Origin: RGIG1959 sp051877215
GTDB lineage: Bacteria; Bacillota; Clostridia; Oscillospirales; Acutalibacteraceae
Assembly: GCA_051877215.1 (NCBI GenBank)
Contig: JBJEIR010000083.1
Coordinates: 1 to 15,845 of the forward strand
DNA: 15,845 nucleotides
Reading direction: 5' to 3'
Every line of letters begins with the position of its first letter. Position 1 is the first letter of the stretch. The position numbers were made by a program, and so were the translations under genes. Under the pieces are notes generated by a model. It did no database searches, had not been told where the DNA came from, and saw only the letters and a list, made by a program, of their open reading frames with translations. Of the stretch, positions 6,648 to 13,411 are shown piece by piece.

Positions 6648-7781
6648 ATGAAAATTTTATTGGTCATCGACCAGTTTGACGCGGACAACAACGGCACGAC
6701 CATTTCGGCACGCCGTTTTGCAGACACTCTGAGCTCCCACGGAAACGATGTGCGCGTCATCAGCACGGGTGCGCCCCGTGAGGGAAAATACGCCGTGGAA
6801 GAATACCATGTGCCGGTGTTTGACAAACTAATCAAGGCGCAGGGAATGTCCTTTGCACATGTGGACAGGGTGCTGCTGCGCGAGGCGATCTCATGGGCGG
6901 AGATCGTCCACTTTTTGGTGCCTTTTCCCCTCTCCATTGAGGGCGTGAAAATCTGCGAAGAGATGAAGGTGCCCCATACCGCGGCGTTTCATGTACAGCC
7001 GGAGAATATCACCTCTTCCATCCACATGGGACATGTGCTGCCGGTCAACACCGCGATTTATGCCGGCTTCCGCGATTTGTTTTATAATCGCTTTTCCCAT
7101 ATTCACTGCCCCAGCCGTTTTATCGCGTCCCAGCTTCAAAAGCATCATTACAAAGCGACGCTGCATGTCATATCCAACGGCATCGACAGCGCATTCGTAT
7201 ATAAAAAGCAACCGAAGCTGCCCGAATGGGCGGATAAGATTGTCGTCACCAATGTCGGACGGTTGTCTGTTGAAAAGCGGCAGGATATCTTTTTGGAAGC
7301 CATCAACAAATCCAAATACCGCGAGCGCATCCAACCGGTGATCGCGGGGCAGGGTCCGCGGCGCGAGGTCATTGAAAAGCTCGGCAGCGCTCTTCCCAAT
7401 CCCCCGCACATCGCATTTTATCCGAAGGAGGAGCTGGCACAGCTGCTGCGCATGAGCGATATCTATCTGCATACCGCCGATGTGGAAATTGAAGCCATCT
7501 CCTGTATGGAGGCGTTTGCAAGCGGCTTGGTTCCCGTGATTGCAAACAGCAAAAAATCCGCCACTCCTCAGTTTGCGCTTGACGAGCGCAGTCTGTTTAA
7601 AGCGGGCGACAGCGACGATCTTGCCCGCAAGCTCGACTATTGGCTTGACCACCCGGAGGAAAAGGCGGCCATGGAGCACGCCTATGCCGAGCAGGGCAAA
7701 AACTATCACATCGACCGCTGCGTAGCCATGATCGAAGATATGTTCAGGCAGGCGATAGAAGAAAATGGAAGAACTACTTGA
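6648..7781 (+). CDS. Glycosyltransferase family 4 (GT-B fold)
   Basis: A 377-residue GT4-type retaining glycosyltransferase, probably at the inner face of the membrane and using a nucleotide-sugar donor. The N-terminus MKILLVIDQFDADNNGTT is the usual acceptor-domain opening; the donor half has VISNGID (174-180), VGRLSVEKRQD (203-213), AGQGPRR (233-239) and the E-x7-E motif (E280 and E288, then AFASGLVPVIA). The ATG at 6648 is chosen because it begins the first beta strand; its ribosome binding site is weak (AGGG 12 bases away). A TTG at 6627 is the alternative. The end overlaps the next gene, a PlsC-type acyltransferase, by 17 bases. The pairing suggests glycolipid or lipoteichoic-anchor synthesis, for example sugar transfer to diacylglycerol; the acceptor is not provable here. 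Confidence 0.9.
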   Translation: MKILLVIDQFDADNNGTTISARRFADTLSSHGNDVRVISTGAPREGKYAVEEYHVPVFDKLIKAQGMSFAHVDRVLLREAISWAEIVHFLVPFPLSIEGVKICEEMKVPHTAAFHVQPENITSSIHMGHVLPVNTAIYAGFRDLFYNRFSHIHCPSRFIASQLQKHHYKATLHVISNGIDSAFVYKKQPKLPEWADKIVVTNVGRLSVEKRQDIFLEAINKSKYRERIQPVIAGQGPRREVIEKLGSALPNPPHIAFYPKEELAQLLRMSDIYLHTADVEIEAISCMEAFASGLVPVIANSKKSATPQFALDERSLFKAGDSDDLARKLDYWLDHPEEKAAMEHAYAEQGKNYHIDRCVAMIEDMFRQAIEENGRTT

Positions 7782-8541
7782 GCAACAAGACGAACAACAA
7801 AACAGTGCCGTCAATCCGGACGAGCATGTCCTTCATATGTGGACGCCGTTCACCCTGAAGCTGCATAAGGGGTATGACTACCTTTCGCGGTCATTGCCTT
7901 ATCGCGTGCTGTATGTGTTGCTGCGCGCGCTGGCCGTCACGGTGTTTTCCGTGCTCGACCCGCTCCTCTTCGGCTTTCGCATCCGCGGTCGGGAAAATCT
8001 GCGCGGTATCAAGGGCGCGGTCACGCTGTGCAACCATATTCATCCGCTCGACTGCACCATGGTCGGGCTGTCCGTGCCGCTCAGACGACAGTATTTTATG
8101 ACGCTGCAATCCAATTTGGAAATCCCCTTGATCCGCCATCTGGTCAAAGGGCTCGGCGGCGTTCCCATCCCGCGCGAGCGCCTCTATACCCGGGATTTTT
8201 CCGCCGCGCTCAAAGAGGCGCTGCAAGACGGCCGTATCGTGCATGTGTATCCGGAGGGCGTGCTGCGCCCCTACTGGGAGGGCTTGCGCAAATTTCGCCG
8301 CGGTGCGTTTTCCCTTGCCTATGACGCAAATGTGCCGCTGGTCCCGATGGTCATTGTCTATCGGCGTCCGATAGGACTGCGCGCGCTGTTCCGCAAGGCG
8401 CCGCTGATGGAGCTGCGCATCCTGCCGCCGATATACCCCGACAAATCACAGCCGAAGCGCCAGCAGGTCGATTTTCTTCTCAAAGATTGCCGCGACAAGA
8501 TGCAGGCGGCAATCGACGAACACGCGTCGAAAAATGGATAA
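7765..8541 (+). CDS. PlsC-type 1-acylglycerol-3-phosphate acyltransferase family protein
   Basis: A 258-residue membrane-associated acyltransferase. The catalytic NHxxxxD motif is NHIHPLD (H91, D96); further motifs are GGVPIPRER (131-139), the acceptor-binding YPEG (162-165) and VPLVPMVI (190-197). A hydrophobic helix (about 47-70) precedes the catalytic domain. Such enzymes move an acyl chain to lysophosphatidate or a related lipid acceptor. The first 25 residues are acidic and Gln-rich and not part of the family core; an internal ATG at residue 25 is a possible alternative start. It overlaps the glycosyltransferase gene by 17 bases, so the two are translationally linked. A strong terminator follows. 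Confidence 0.9.
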   Translation: MEELLEQQDEQQNSAVNPDEHVLHMWTPFTLKLHKGYDYLSRSLPYRVLYVLLRALAVTVFSVLDPLLFGFRIRGRENLRGIKGAVTLCNHIHPLDCTMVGLSVPLRRQYFMTLQSNLEIPLIRHLVKGLGGVPIPRERLYTRDFSAALKEALQDGRIVHVYPEGVLRPYWEGLRKFRRGAFSLAYDANVPLVPMVIVYRRPIGLRALFRKAPLMELRILPPIYPDKSQPKRQQVDFLLKDCRDKMQAAIDEHASKNG

Positions 8542-8553
8542 ATCGCTTTGATT

Positions 8554-8615
8554 AAAAAAACAGCCCGAAACGGACCCGGCTTTCTGAGAAGCCTGCCGTT
8601 TCGGGCTGTTTTTTT
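8554..8615. terminator. Strong bidirectional terminator
   Basis: A perfect 20-bp stem (8554-8573 with 8596-8615) ending in seven A and seven T, with an inner GGCTT/AAGCC hairpin. It lies between the convergent acyltransferase and rubrerythrin genes and works in both directions. Confidence 0.92.
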
Positions 8616-8636
8616 GAGTGCTGTTTTGAGATTTTA

Positions 8637-9182
8637 TCAATAGTTCTCGCTGTGGAGCTCAAAATAGCTCTGCGGATGGTTGCAGGTCGGGCAGACCTCG
8701 GGCGCTTTGGTTCCCACGACAATGTGTCCGCAGTTGCGGCACTCCCACACCTTGACCTCGCTCTTTTCAAACACCTGCGCGGTCTCTACATTTTTGAGCA
8801 GCGCTCTGTAGCGCTCTTCATGGTGCTTTTCAATGGCGGCGACCAGTCGGAATTTTTCCGCAAGCTCGGCAAAGCCCTCCTCCTCGGCGGTCTTGGCGAA
8901 GCCTTCATACATATCCGTCCACTCATAGTTCTCTCCGGCCGCCGCATCTGCCAGATTTTCAGCCGTATTGCCGAGTCCGCAAAGCTCTTTAAACCACATC
9001 TTGGCGTGCTCTTTTTCGTTGTCCGCCGTTTTTAAAAACAGCGCCGCGATCTGCTCCATTCCTTCCTTCTTGGCGACAGAAGCATAATAGGTATACTTAT
9101 TTCTCGCCTGTGATTCCCCCGCAAACGCCGCTTCCAAATTTTTTTCGGTTTGCGTTCCCGCATATTTTGATGTTTTTGCCAT
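8637..9182 (-). CDS. rbr: Rubrerythrin
   Basis: A 181-residue rubrerythrin, a cytoplasmic non-haem iron protein that reduces hydrogen peroxide in anaerobes. The ferritin-like diiron part shows GESQARNKY (E23), NEKEHA (E56, H59), AEEEGF (about 99-104) and IEKHHEERY (E118, H121). The C-terminal rubredoxin-like domain has CRNC (C148, C151) and CPTC (C164, C167), binding one FeS4 iron. Length and domain order (diiron then rubredoxin) are the classical form. The ATG has AAAGGAGGT about nine bases upstream. It is monocistronic, with its own promoter and a structured leader. Confidence 0.97.
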   Translation of the reverse strand: MAKTSKYAGTQTEKNLEAAFAGESQARNKYTYYASVAKKEGMEQIAALFLKTADNEKEHAKMWFKELCGLGNTAENLADAAAGENYEWTDMYEGFAKTAEEEGFAELAEKFRLVAAIEKHHEERYRALLKNVETAQVFEKSEVKVWECRNCGHIVVGTKAPEVCPTCNHPQSYFELHSENY

Positions 9183-9232
9183 AAAAAAATACCTCCTTTA
9201 TCCCAATCGGTGTCTTATCGGCACGGTAAACC

Positions 9233-9270
9233 GCCGTCGCTCAAACGCCCCTCGTTTTGCTACCGACGGC
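9233..9270 (-). promoter_or_regulatory. Hairpin in the rubrerythrin leader
   Basis: GCCGTCG and CGACGGC arms (9270-9264 and 9239-9233 on the minus strand) enclose an inner AAACG/CGTTT stem. The hairpin lies in the roughly 150-nt untranslated leader of rbr, with no T run after it, so it is not a terminator. It may stabilise the mRNA or bind a regulator. Confidence 0.5.
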
Positions 9271-9340
9271 TTTGAATGCACTGCGGTGAAAAACAGGCAT
9301 TTGCAGACACGGTTTTGAGCCGAAGCCCGATTCTGTTTTT

Positions 9341-9369
9341 ATTTAACCATCTGTTTTTGAATTTGTCAA
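9341..9369 (-). promoter_or_regulatory. Promoter for rubrerythrin
   Basis: On the minus strand, -35 TTGACA (9369-9364), a 17-base spacer and -10 TTAAAT (9346-9341). The start near 9334 leaves a leader of about 150 bases. Confidence 0.7.
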
Positions 9370-9407
9370 GCGGCTTGCACCCTTCCCCGATGAAAAGGCA
9401 ACAAAAT

Positions 9408-9446
9408 AAAAGGGCGTTCACCGCGGCAAACGGCAAACACCCTTTT
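9408..9446 (-). terminator. Terminator after putP
   Basis: Sixteen bases (9446-9431 on the minus strand) pair with 9423-9408 with a few G-T pairs and a seven-base loop, followed by TTTTATTTTG on the minus strand. It ends the putP transcript just before the rbr promoter. Confidence 0.85.
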
Positions 9447-9476
9447 TATCTTGTTTTTGTGTTTCAAAGCATCGTG

Positions 9477-11027
9477 TCAGTCGTCAATCGAGCTGTCCAC
9501 CGCGCGGTCGTAAATGGCACAGACCGCATCGTCCGGCGCTTTTGTGCACAGTGTCACCAGCACAGCGACAATCAGCCCGATCACAAAGCCGGGCAGTATC
9601 TCATAAATGCCGGTATCGGCGATCGCGGCAGGCATGACCGTATCGGTAAAGAGCAGCAGCCATGCGATATCCGCCACGGCGCCGCCGACGATTCCCGCCA
9701 CAGCGCCCTTGTAGTTAAAGCGCCGCCAGAAAAGGGACAGAATCACGACCGGCCCGAACGAAGCGCCGAACAGTCCCCATGCGTTCTCGACCATGTTCAT
9801 AATGCTGCTTGCCCACGCGCCGGCATTTCCGAGGCCGCTGTAAGCAATGACAAACGCGACGACGGCAATCAACACGACCACCACACGGCCGACCCACAGC
9901 ACTTCCTTGTCGGACGCCTTGTTTTTGCGGAAGATCGGTTTGTAGATATCGCTCGTAAAGGAGGAGGAGGCAACAAGCAGCTGAGAATCCGCCGTGCTCA
10001 TAGCCGCCGCCACAATGGCCGCGAGCAGCAGTCCCGCGATAAAGGTCGGGAAAATGTTCAATACGACCGTGATAAAGATGTTCGCCTTATCGTCGGGCAG
10101 CAGCATATCCGCAAGCGATGTGCCGTCGGACAGCAAAAAGGTGCGTCCAAGGCAAGCGATGGCGATCGCCGCGCTCAGAGAAAGAATGACCCATACAATG
10201 GCGACAATCGAGGATTTCTTGATCATATGGGAATTTTTGATCGCCATAAAGCGAACGAGAATGTGCGGCATACCGAAGTAGCCGAAGCCCCATGCAAGGC
10301 CCGACACGATTTCCCGCCAGTCGGCGGCAAACGGGCTTTGCGTAAAAGCGGACACGCCGTCCTTAAAAGCGGCGGTATAGGAGCTGTCAAAACTGCCGAA
10401 GGAGACCATTGCGATCGGGACGGCAAGCAGTGCGACCAGCATCAGCAGTCCCTGGAAAAAGTCGGTCCAGCACACCGCCTTATACCCGCCGAGGAAGGTA
10501 TAGCACAAAATCAGCAGGGCGAAAATGCCCATGGCGAGCGGCTCTTGCCCCTTGAGCTGCGGAATAACGGCGATCATGACCTTGGTGCCCGCGTTAAACG
10601 CCGAGGCGACATACACCGTGAAGCTGATGAGAAAAATAACCGCACAAACAATCTTCAGCACCGGACTGGACGACGCAAACCGATTGGTCAGATATTGAGG
10701 AAGCGTAATTGAATCGCCCGCGGCACTGGAAAAACGGCGCAGACGCCGCGCGACCAGCAGCCAGTTTGCGGTGGTGCCGATGGCCAGTCCGATGCCGATC
10801 CACACCTGCCCCATACCGAGCGCCAGAATGCTTCCCGGGAAGCCCATCAGCAGCCAACCGGACATATCCGATGCCTGTGCGCTCATGGCGGTGACCCACG
10901 GTCCCATACTGCGCCCGCCGAGGAAGTATTCCTTTTCGCCTCCGTTTTTCTCTTTGAAGAAGAACATGACGCCGATGCCCAAAACAACCGCAAAGTAGAG
11001 CAAAAACGCCAGCAATTGCATTTCCAT
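9477..11027 (-). CDS. putP: Sodium/proline symporter (PutP, SSS family)
   Basis: A polytopic membrane protein of the sodium:solute symporter family, about 516 residues, near the usual 490-510 of PutP. The early stretch YFLGGRSMGPWVTAMSAQASDMSGWLLMG is very close to E. coli PutP, including the conserved aspartate in SDMSGW needed for sodium binding. AAAMSTADSQLLVASSSFTSDIY is the later sodium-site helix. It imports proline with Na+, for nutrition or osmoprotection. The ATG at 11027 is preferred because AGAGGG lies ten bases upstream; the in-frame ATG at 11054 adds nine Lys/Glu/Gly-rich residues and has no ribosome binding site. It has its own promoter and terminator. Confidence 0.92.
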   Translation of the reverse strand: MEMQLLAFLLYFAVVLGIGVMFFFKEKNGGEKEYFLGGRSMGPWVTAMSAQASDMSGWLLMGFPGSILALGMGQVWIGIGLAIGTTANWLLVARRLRRFSSAAGDSITLPQYLTNRFASSSPVLKIVCAVIFLISFTVYVASAFNAGTKVMIAVIPQLKGQEPLAMGIFALLILCYTFLGGYKAVCWTDFFQGLLMLVALLAVPIAMVSFGSFDSSYTAAFKDGVSAFTQSPFAADWREIVSGLAWGFGYFGMPHILVRFMAIKNSHMIKKSSIVAIVWVILSLSAAIAIACLGRTFLLSDGTSLADMLLPDDKANIFITVVLNIFPTFIAGLLLAAIVAAAMSTADSQLLVASSSFTSDIYKPIFRKNKASDKEVLWVGRVVVVLIAVVAFVIAYSGLGNAGAWASSIMNMVENAWGLFGASFGPVVILSLFWRRFNYKGAVAGIVGGAVADIAWLLLFTDTVMPAAIADTGIYEILPGFVIGLIVAVLVTLCTKAPDDAVCAIYDRAVDSSIDD

Positions 11028-11087
11028 ACCCGATTTTCCCTCTTTCTTCTGCATTTCTTCTGCAAAATTTTTTGCAAAATAATGTTT

Positions 11088-11117
11088 ATTATATCATTAA
11101 CACTTTATCGAGGTCAA
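11088..11117 (-). promoter_or_regulatory. Promoter for putP
   Basis: On the minus strand, -35 TTGACC (11117-11112), an 18-base spacer and a perfect -10 TATAAT (11093-11088). A small A/T-rich dyad (TGCAAAA/TTTTGCA, 11061-11076) lies in the leader. Confidence 0.8.
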
Positions 11118-11173
11118 GTACTAAATAAAAAAAGAAGAGGGAAATGACAAAAAATAAGAAACCCACTCGTTCC

Positions 11174-11208
11174 GCCCAAGTGTTCTAAAGGACACTTGGG
11201 CAGTTTTA
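11174..11208. terminator. Terminator-like hairpin at the edge of the hairpin array
   Basis: A perfect 10-bp stem GCCCAAGTGT (11174-11183) with ACACTTGGGC (11192-11201), followed on the + strand by AGTTTT. No + strand gene precedes it, so termination may not be its purpose. Confidence 0.45.
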
Positions 11209-11380
11209 TTCGCCTTTTGGCGAGTGATATTGCGAAAGCAGTGATATTTGGCTGTCGCCAAGTGTTATTGCCTTCGGCAGTTTGAAGGACGAATAAAATA
11301 TAACTGAAATCGCAAGATTTCAATATCACGATTGCTGTCGGCAATCCTATCACTCTTTGCGCAGCAAAGAATATCACCAC
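11201..11380. repeat. Composite array of short hairpins with GTGAT / ATCAC linkers (array A)
   Basis: A gene-free block made of short hairpins: CGCC/GGCG (11211), TGC-gaaa-GCA (11231), TTGGC/GCCAA (11248), TGCC-ttc-GGCA (11269), AAATC-gcaa-GATTT (11307), GATTGC/GCAATC (11330), CTTTGC-gca-GCAAAG (11355). In the left half the linkers read GTGATAT or GTGTTAT (11224, 11241, 11262); in the right half they are AATATCAC, CTATCAC, AATATCAC (11322, 11347, 11370), the reverse complement. CAGTTTTATTCG (11201) and CGAATAAAATATAACTG (11290) form a further inverted pair. The hairpin stems differ in sequence while the linkers are kept. Confidence 0.8.
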
Positions 11381-11389
11381 ATAAAAATG

Positions 11390-11436
11390 ACTACCCGAAA
11401 AAGAGGTTTGTTTTTACTCTTCTTCGGGTAGTTTTG
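11390..11436. terminator. Terminator-like hairpin right of array A
   Basis: ACTACCCGAA (11390-11399) pairs with TTCGGGTAGT (11423-11432), with an inner AGAG/CTCT stem, followed by TTTTG on the + strand. A 14-codon frame opening at ATG 11388 lies exactly over the hairpin; it has no clear ribosome binding site and is probably chance. From 11437 to 11564 I see nothing further apart from the second 17-bp repeat. Confidence 0.55.
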
Positions 11437-11564
11437 TCTTATACCGTTACAAGCAGAGAATTGGTGTGCCGAATTCCCATTCGGTTTTCAATAACTGTCC
11501 TTAAGAAACCCACTCGTTGTGCCCTGCTTTTTGCACACAAAGCCGCGCATATGCACGGCAACGA

Positions 11565-11593
11565 TTGACAAACAAGCGGCCGCGCATTATAAT
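11565..11593 (+). promoter_or_regulatory. Promoter for the DUF1858 gene
   Basis: A perfect consensus: -35 TTGACA (11565-11570), a 17-base spacer and -10 TATAAT (11588-11593). The start would be near 11600, giving a leader of about 50 bases. Confidence 0.9.
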
Positions 11594-11652
11594 AGTTCTG
11601 TACGAAATAGGACATACTATTTTTATCTGTTAACGGAAAGGATGTTTTTCAT

Positions 11653-11850
11653 ATGACCGTCACGAAAGAAACCATTATCGGCGATGTTCTGGACGCCGAC
11701 CGCACAACCGCACCGTACTTTTTGGAAATGGGAATGCACTGCCTCGGCTGTCCGTCTGCGCGCGGCGAATCCATTGAGCAGGCGTGTATGGTTCACGGCG
11801 TGGATGCGGATGAGCTGGTCAAAAAGCTCAACGACCACATGTCGAAATAA
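11653..11850 (+). CDS. DUF1858 redox-disulfide domain protein
   Basis: A 65-residue protein of the DUF1858 family, known as the hybrid-cluster-protein-associated redox disulfide domain. The signature is visible: an N-terminal helix-turn VTKETIIGDVLD, then MGMHCLGCPSARGESIEQAC with the CxxC pair C30/C33 and a third cysteine C45. A role in redox relay or metal binding is likely; the exact function of the family is not established. The ATG has AAAGGA about ten bases upstream. The perfect promoter suggests strong expression. A hairpin terminator separates it from trmK, though read-through could join them. No hybrid cluster protein gene is in the window. Confidence 0.93.
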   Translation: MTVTKETIIGDVLDADRTTAPYFLEMGMHCLGCPSARGESIEQACMVHGVDADELVKKLNDHMSK

Positions 11851-11859
11851 AAGGATTTC

Positions 11860-11915
11860 AAAACGGGTTGCGCGGCGGTCCCGATCAAAGGGAAACGGTC
11901 GGCAGCCCGTTTTTC
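11860..11915 (+). terminator. Terminator after the DUF1858 gene
   Basis: AAAACGGGTTGC (11860-11871) pairs with GCAGCCCGTTTT (11902-11913), 12 bp with one G-T, followed by further T. The long loop holds a smaller TCCC/GGGA hairpin. It lies immediately before the trmK ribosome binding site and might act as a partial attenuator. Confidence 0.7.
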
Positions 11916-11932
11916 AGTAAGGAGCAAAGGCA

Positions 11933-12628
11933 GTGACAGACAAGCGCTTACTTCGGGCGGCTCAGATGGTTCGGGCAGGTGTCGCCGTAGCGGATATCGG
12001 GACCGATCACGCCTATCTGCCGGTATATTTGCTGCAAACAGGGCGCTGCCCGCGCGCCGTCGCCTGCGATATCGGAGAGGGGCCCGCTTCAGCGGCAAGG
12101 CGCACGATTGCCAAAGCCGGGCTGACAGACCGAATCGATGTGCGCGTCGGCGACGGGCTGTCGGTGCTCACGCCGGGAGAGGTGCAGGACATCGTCATCG
12201 CCGGAATGGGCGGCGAGACGATCGTCTCCGTTTTATCGGCGGCGCCGTGGCTGCAAGACAACGCCGCCGATTACCGTCTGATTTTGCAGCCGATGTCCAA
12301 AACGGTCGAGCTGCGCCGCTGGCTGCTGCAAAACGGCTTTTCCGTCGACGAGGAGCGGCTTATAGAGGACGGACGGCATCTTTATATCGCGATGCGGGCG
12401 CACTTTGACGGATGTCAGGCGCCGTCGGATGAACTGTTGTTTTATACCGGCGCGCTGTCGGCAAAAGAGGGACGCCCCTATTTTCAAAAAGAAATATCCC
12501 ACTTAAAACGCCGGGCAGACGGTCTGCTGCGCGGCAGCGAGGCGGACAAACTGCGTGCCGCGCAGCTGCTCATACTTGCCGAGCGTCTGTCGGCCTATGC
12601 GACAAGCGGAAAGGAATACCGGGCATGA
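11933..12628 (+). CDS. trmK: tRNA (adenine(22)-N1)-methyltransferase
   Basis: A 231-residue SAM-dependent methyltransferase that makes m1A22 in certain tRNAs, a modification typical of Gram-positive bacteria. It shows the family's motif I VADIGTDHAYLP (19-30), IAGMGGETI (89-97) and LILQPM (116-121), with a helical C-terminal tail rich in Arg, Lys and Leu (about 180-225), matching the coiled-coil arm of TrmK. It starts with GTG at 11933, with AAGGAG eight bases upstream. Its last four bases ATGA overlap the start of the Nif3-like gene, so the two are translationally coupled; the same neighbourhood (yqfN-yqfO) exists in Bacillus subtilis. Confidence 0.94.
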   Translation: MTDKRLLRAAQMVRAGVAVADIGTDHAYLPVYLLQTGRCPRAVACDIGEGPASAARRTIAKAGLTDRIDVRVGDGLSVLTPGEVQDIVIAGMGGETIVSVLSAAPWLQDNAADYRLILQPMSKTVELRRWLLQNGFSVDEERLIEDGRHLYIAMRAHFDGCQAPSDELLFYTGALSAKEGRPYFQKEISHLKRRADGLLRGSEADKLRAAQLLILAERLSAYATSGKEYRA

Positions 12629-13359
12629 AGCTATATGAATTGATTTCACTGATGGAAACGCTTGCCCCGCCCTCTCTTGCGGAGGAGTGGGACAATGTCG
12701 GGCTGCTGTGCGGCGACCGTGACGCCTCGATCGACACAGCGGTCGTTGCTCTCGACTGTGACCGCGCGGCGCTCCGCTTTGCAAAAGAAAACGGCGCGCA
12801 GCTGATCATCTCGCATCATCCGCTGATTTTTTCGCCGCTGCGCGCGCTTTTCGCCGATCACCCCGCCTATGAAGCGGCGGCAAACGGCATCGCCGTATAC
12901 TGCGCGCACACCAATCTCGATGCGGCAAGCGGCGGCGTCAACGATGCGTTGGCCTCTGCGCTCGGACTGCGAAAAGTCGAGCCGAGCTTTGACGGGAAGG
13001 GACGCATCGGTTATCTCAATGTGCCGATGACCCCACGCTCTTTTGCAGAGCACGCCGCCCACTCTCTGCAAACCGCCGTGCAGTGGCGCGACGGCGGCAA
13101 AGCGGTACAGCGGGTCGCTCTCGTCAGCGGCGCCGGCGGCGAATTTGCCGCAGAATGCAGGGACGCCGACGCCTTTTTGACGGGCGAAATGAAGCATCAC
13201 GAATGGCTGTCTGTGCCGCAAGGCTTAACAGCGGTCGCCGCCGGACATTATCAGACGGAGGTCGTGATTGTCCCGGCTTTGGCAAAGACCGTTCAAAGTC
13301 GTTTTCCTGCGCTGCGGGTTCTGCCTTTCTCGGGCAGCGCCCCGTACGAAACCGTTTGA
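12625..13359 (+). CDS. Nif3-like dinuclear metal centre protein (YbgI/YqfO family)
   Basis: A 244-residue Nif3/DUF34 protein with the expected dinuclear metal ligands: H64 and H65 in ISHHPLIF, H95 and D99 in CAHTNLDAA, H208 and E212 in GHYQTE. The opening EEWDNVGLLCGD is also characteristic. Length matches the short YbgI form; the PII-like insertion that lengthens B. subtilis YqfO to about 370 residues is absent. Suggested roles for the family include GTP cyclohydrolase-like hydrolysis and metal insertion, none settled. The ATG overlaps the trmK stop (ATGA). rqcH follows after 52 bases and may share the transcript. Confidence 0.94.
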   Translation: MKLYELISLMETLAPPSLAEEWDNVGLLCGDRDASIDTAVVALDCDRAALRFAKENGAQLIISHHPLIFSPLRALFADHPAYEAAANGIAVYCAHTNLDAASGGVNDALASALGLRKVEPSFDGKGRIGYLNVPMTPRSFAEHAAHSLQTAVQWRDGGKAVQRVALVSGAGGEFAAECRDADAFLTGEMKHHEWLSVPQGLTAVAAGHYQTEVVIVPALAKTVQSRFPALRVLPFSGSAPYETV

Positions 13360-13411
13360 CGGCATACAGTCAACCATTTTTCAAAAACGATTGCAAAAGG
13401 AGGCGGGTCAA

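Larger units (their letters stand above)
11155..11518. repeat. 17-bp direct repeat flanking a non-coding block
   Basis: TAAGAAACCCACTCGTT occurs at 11155-11171 and again, exactly, at 11502-11518, both followed three bases later by CCC. The copies enclose about 330 bases of hairpin-rich non-coding DNA. This could be the mark of an inserted small element or of recombination between dispersed repeats. Confidence 0.75.

Noticed and set aside
9276..10712. 478-codon open frame opposite putP and the rbr leader
   Set aside because: It covers the putP terminator and rbr promoter and its product is rich in His, Arg and Asp without domains: a shadow of putP.
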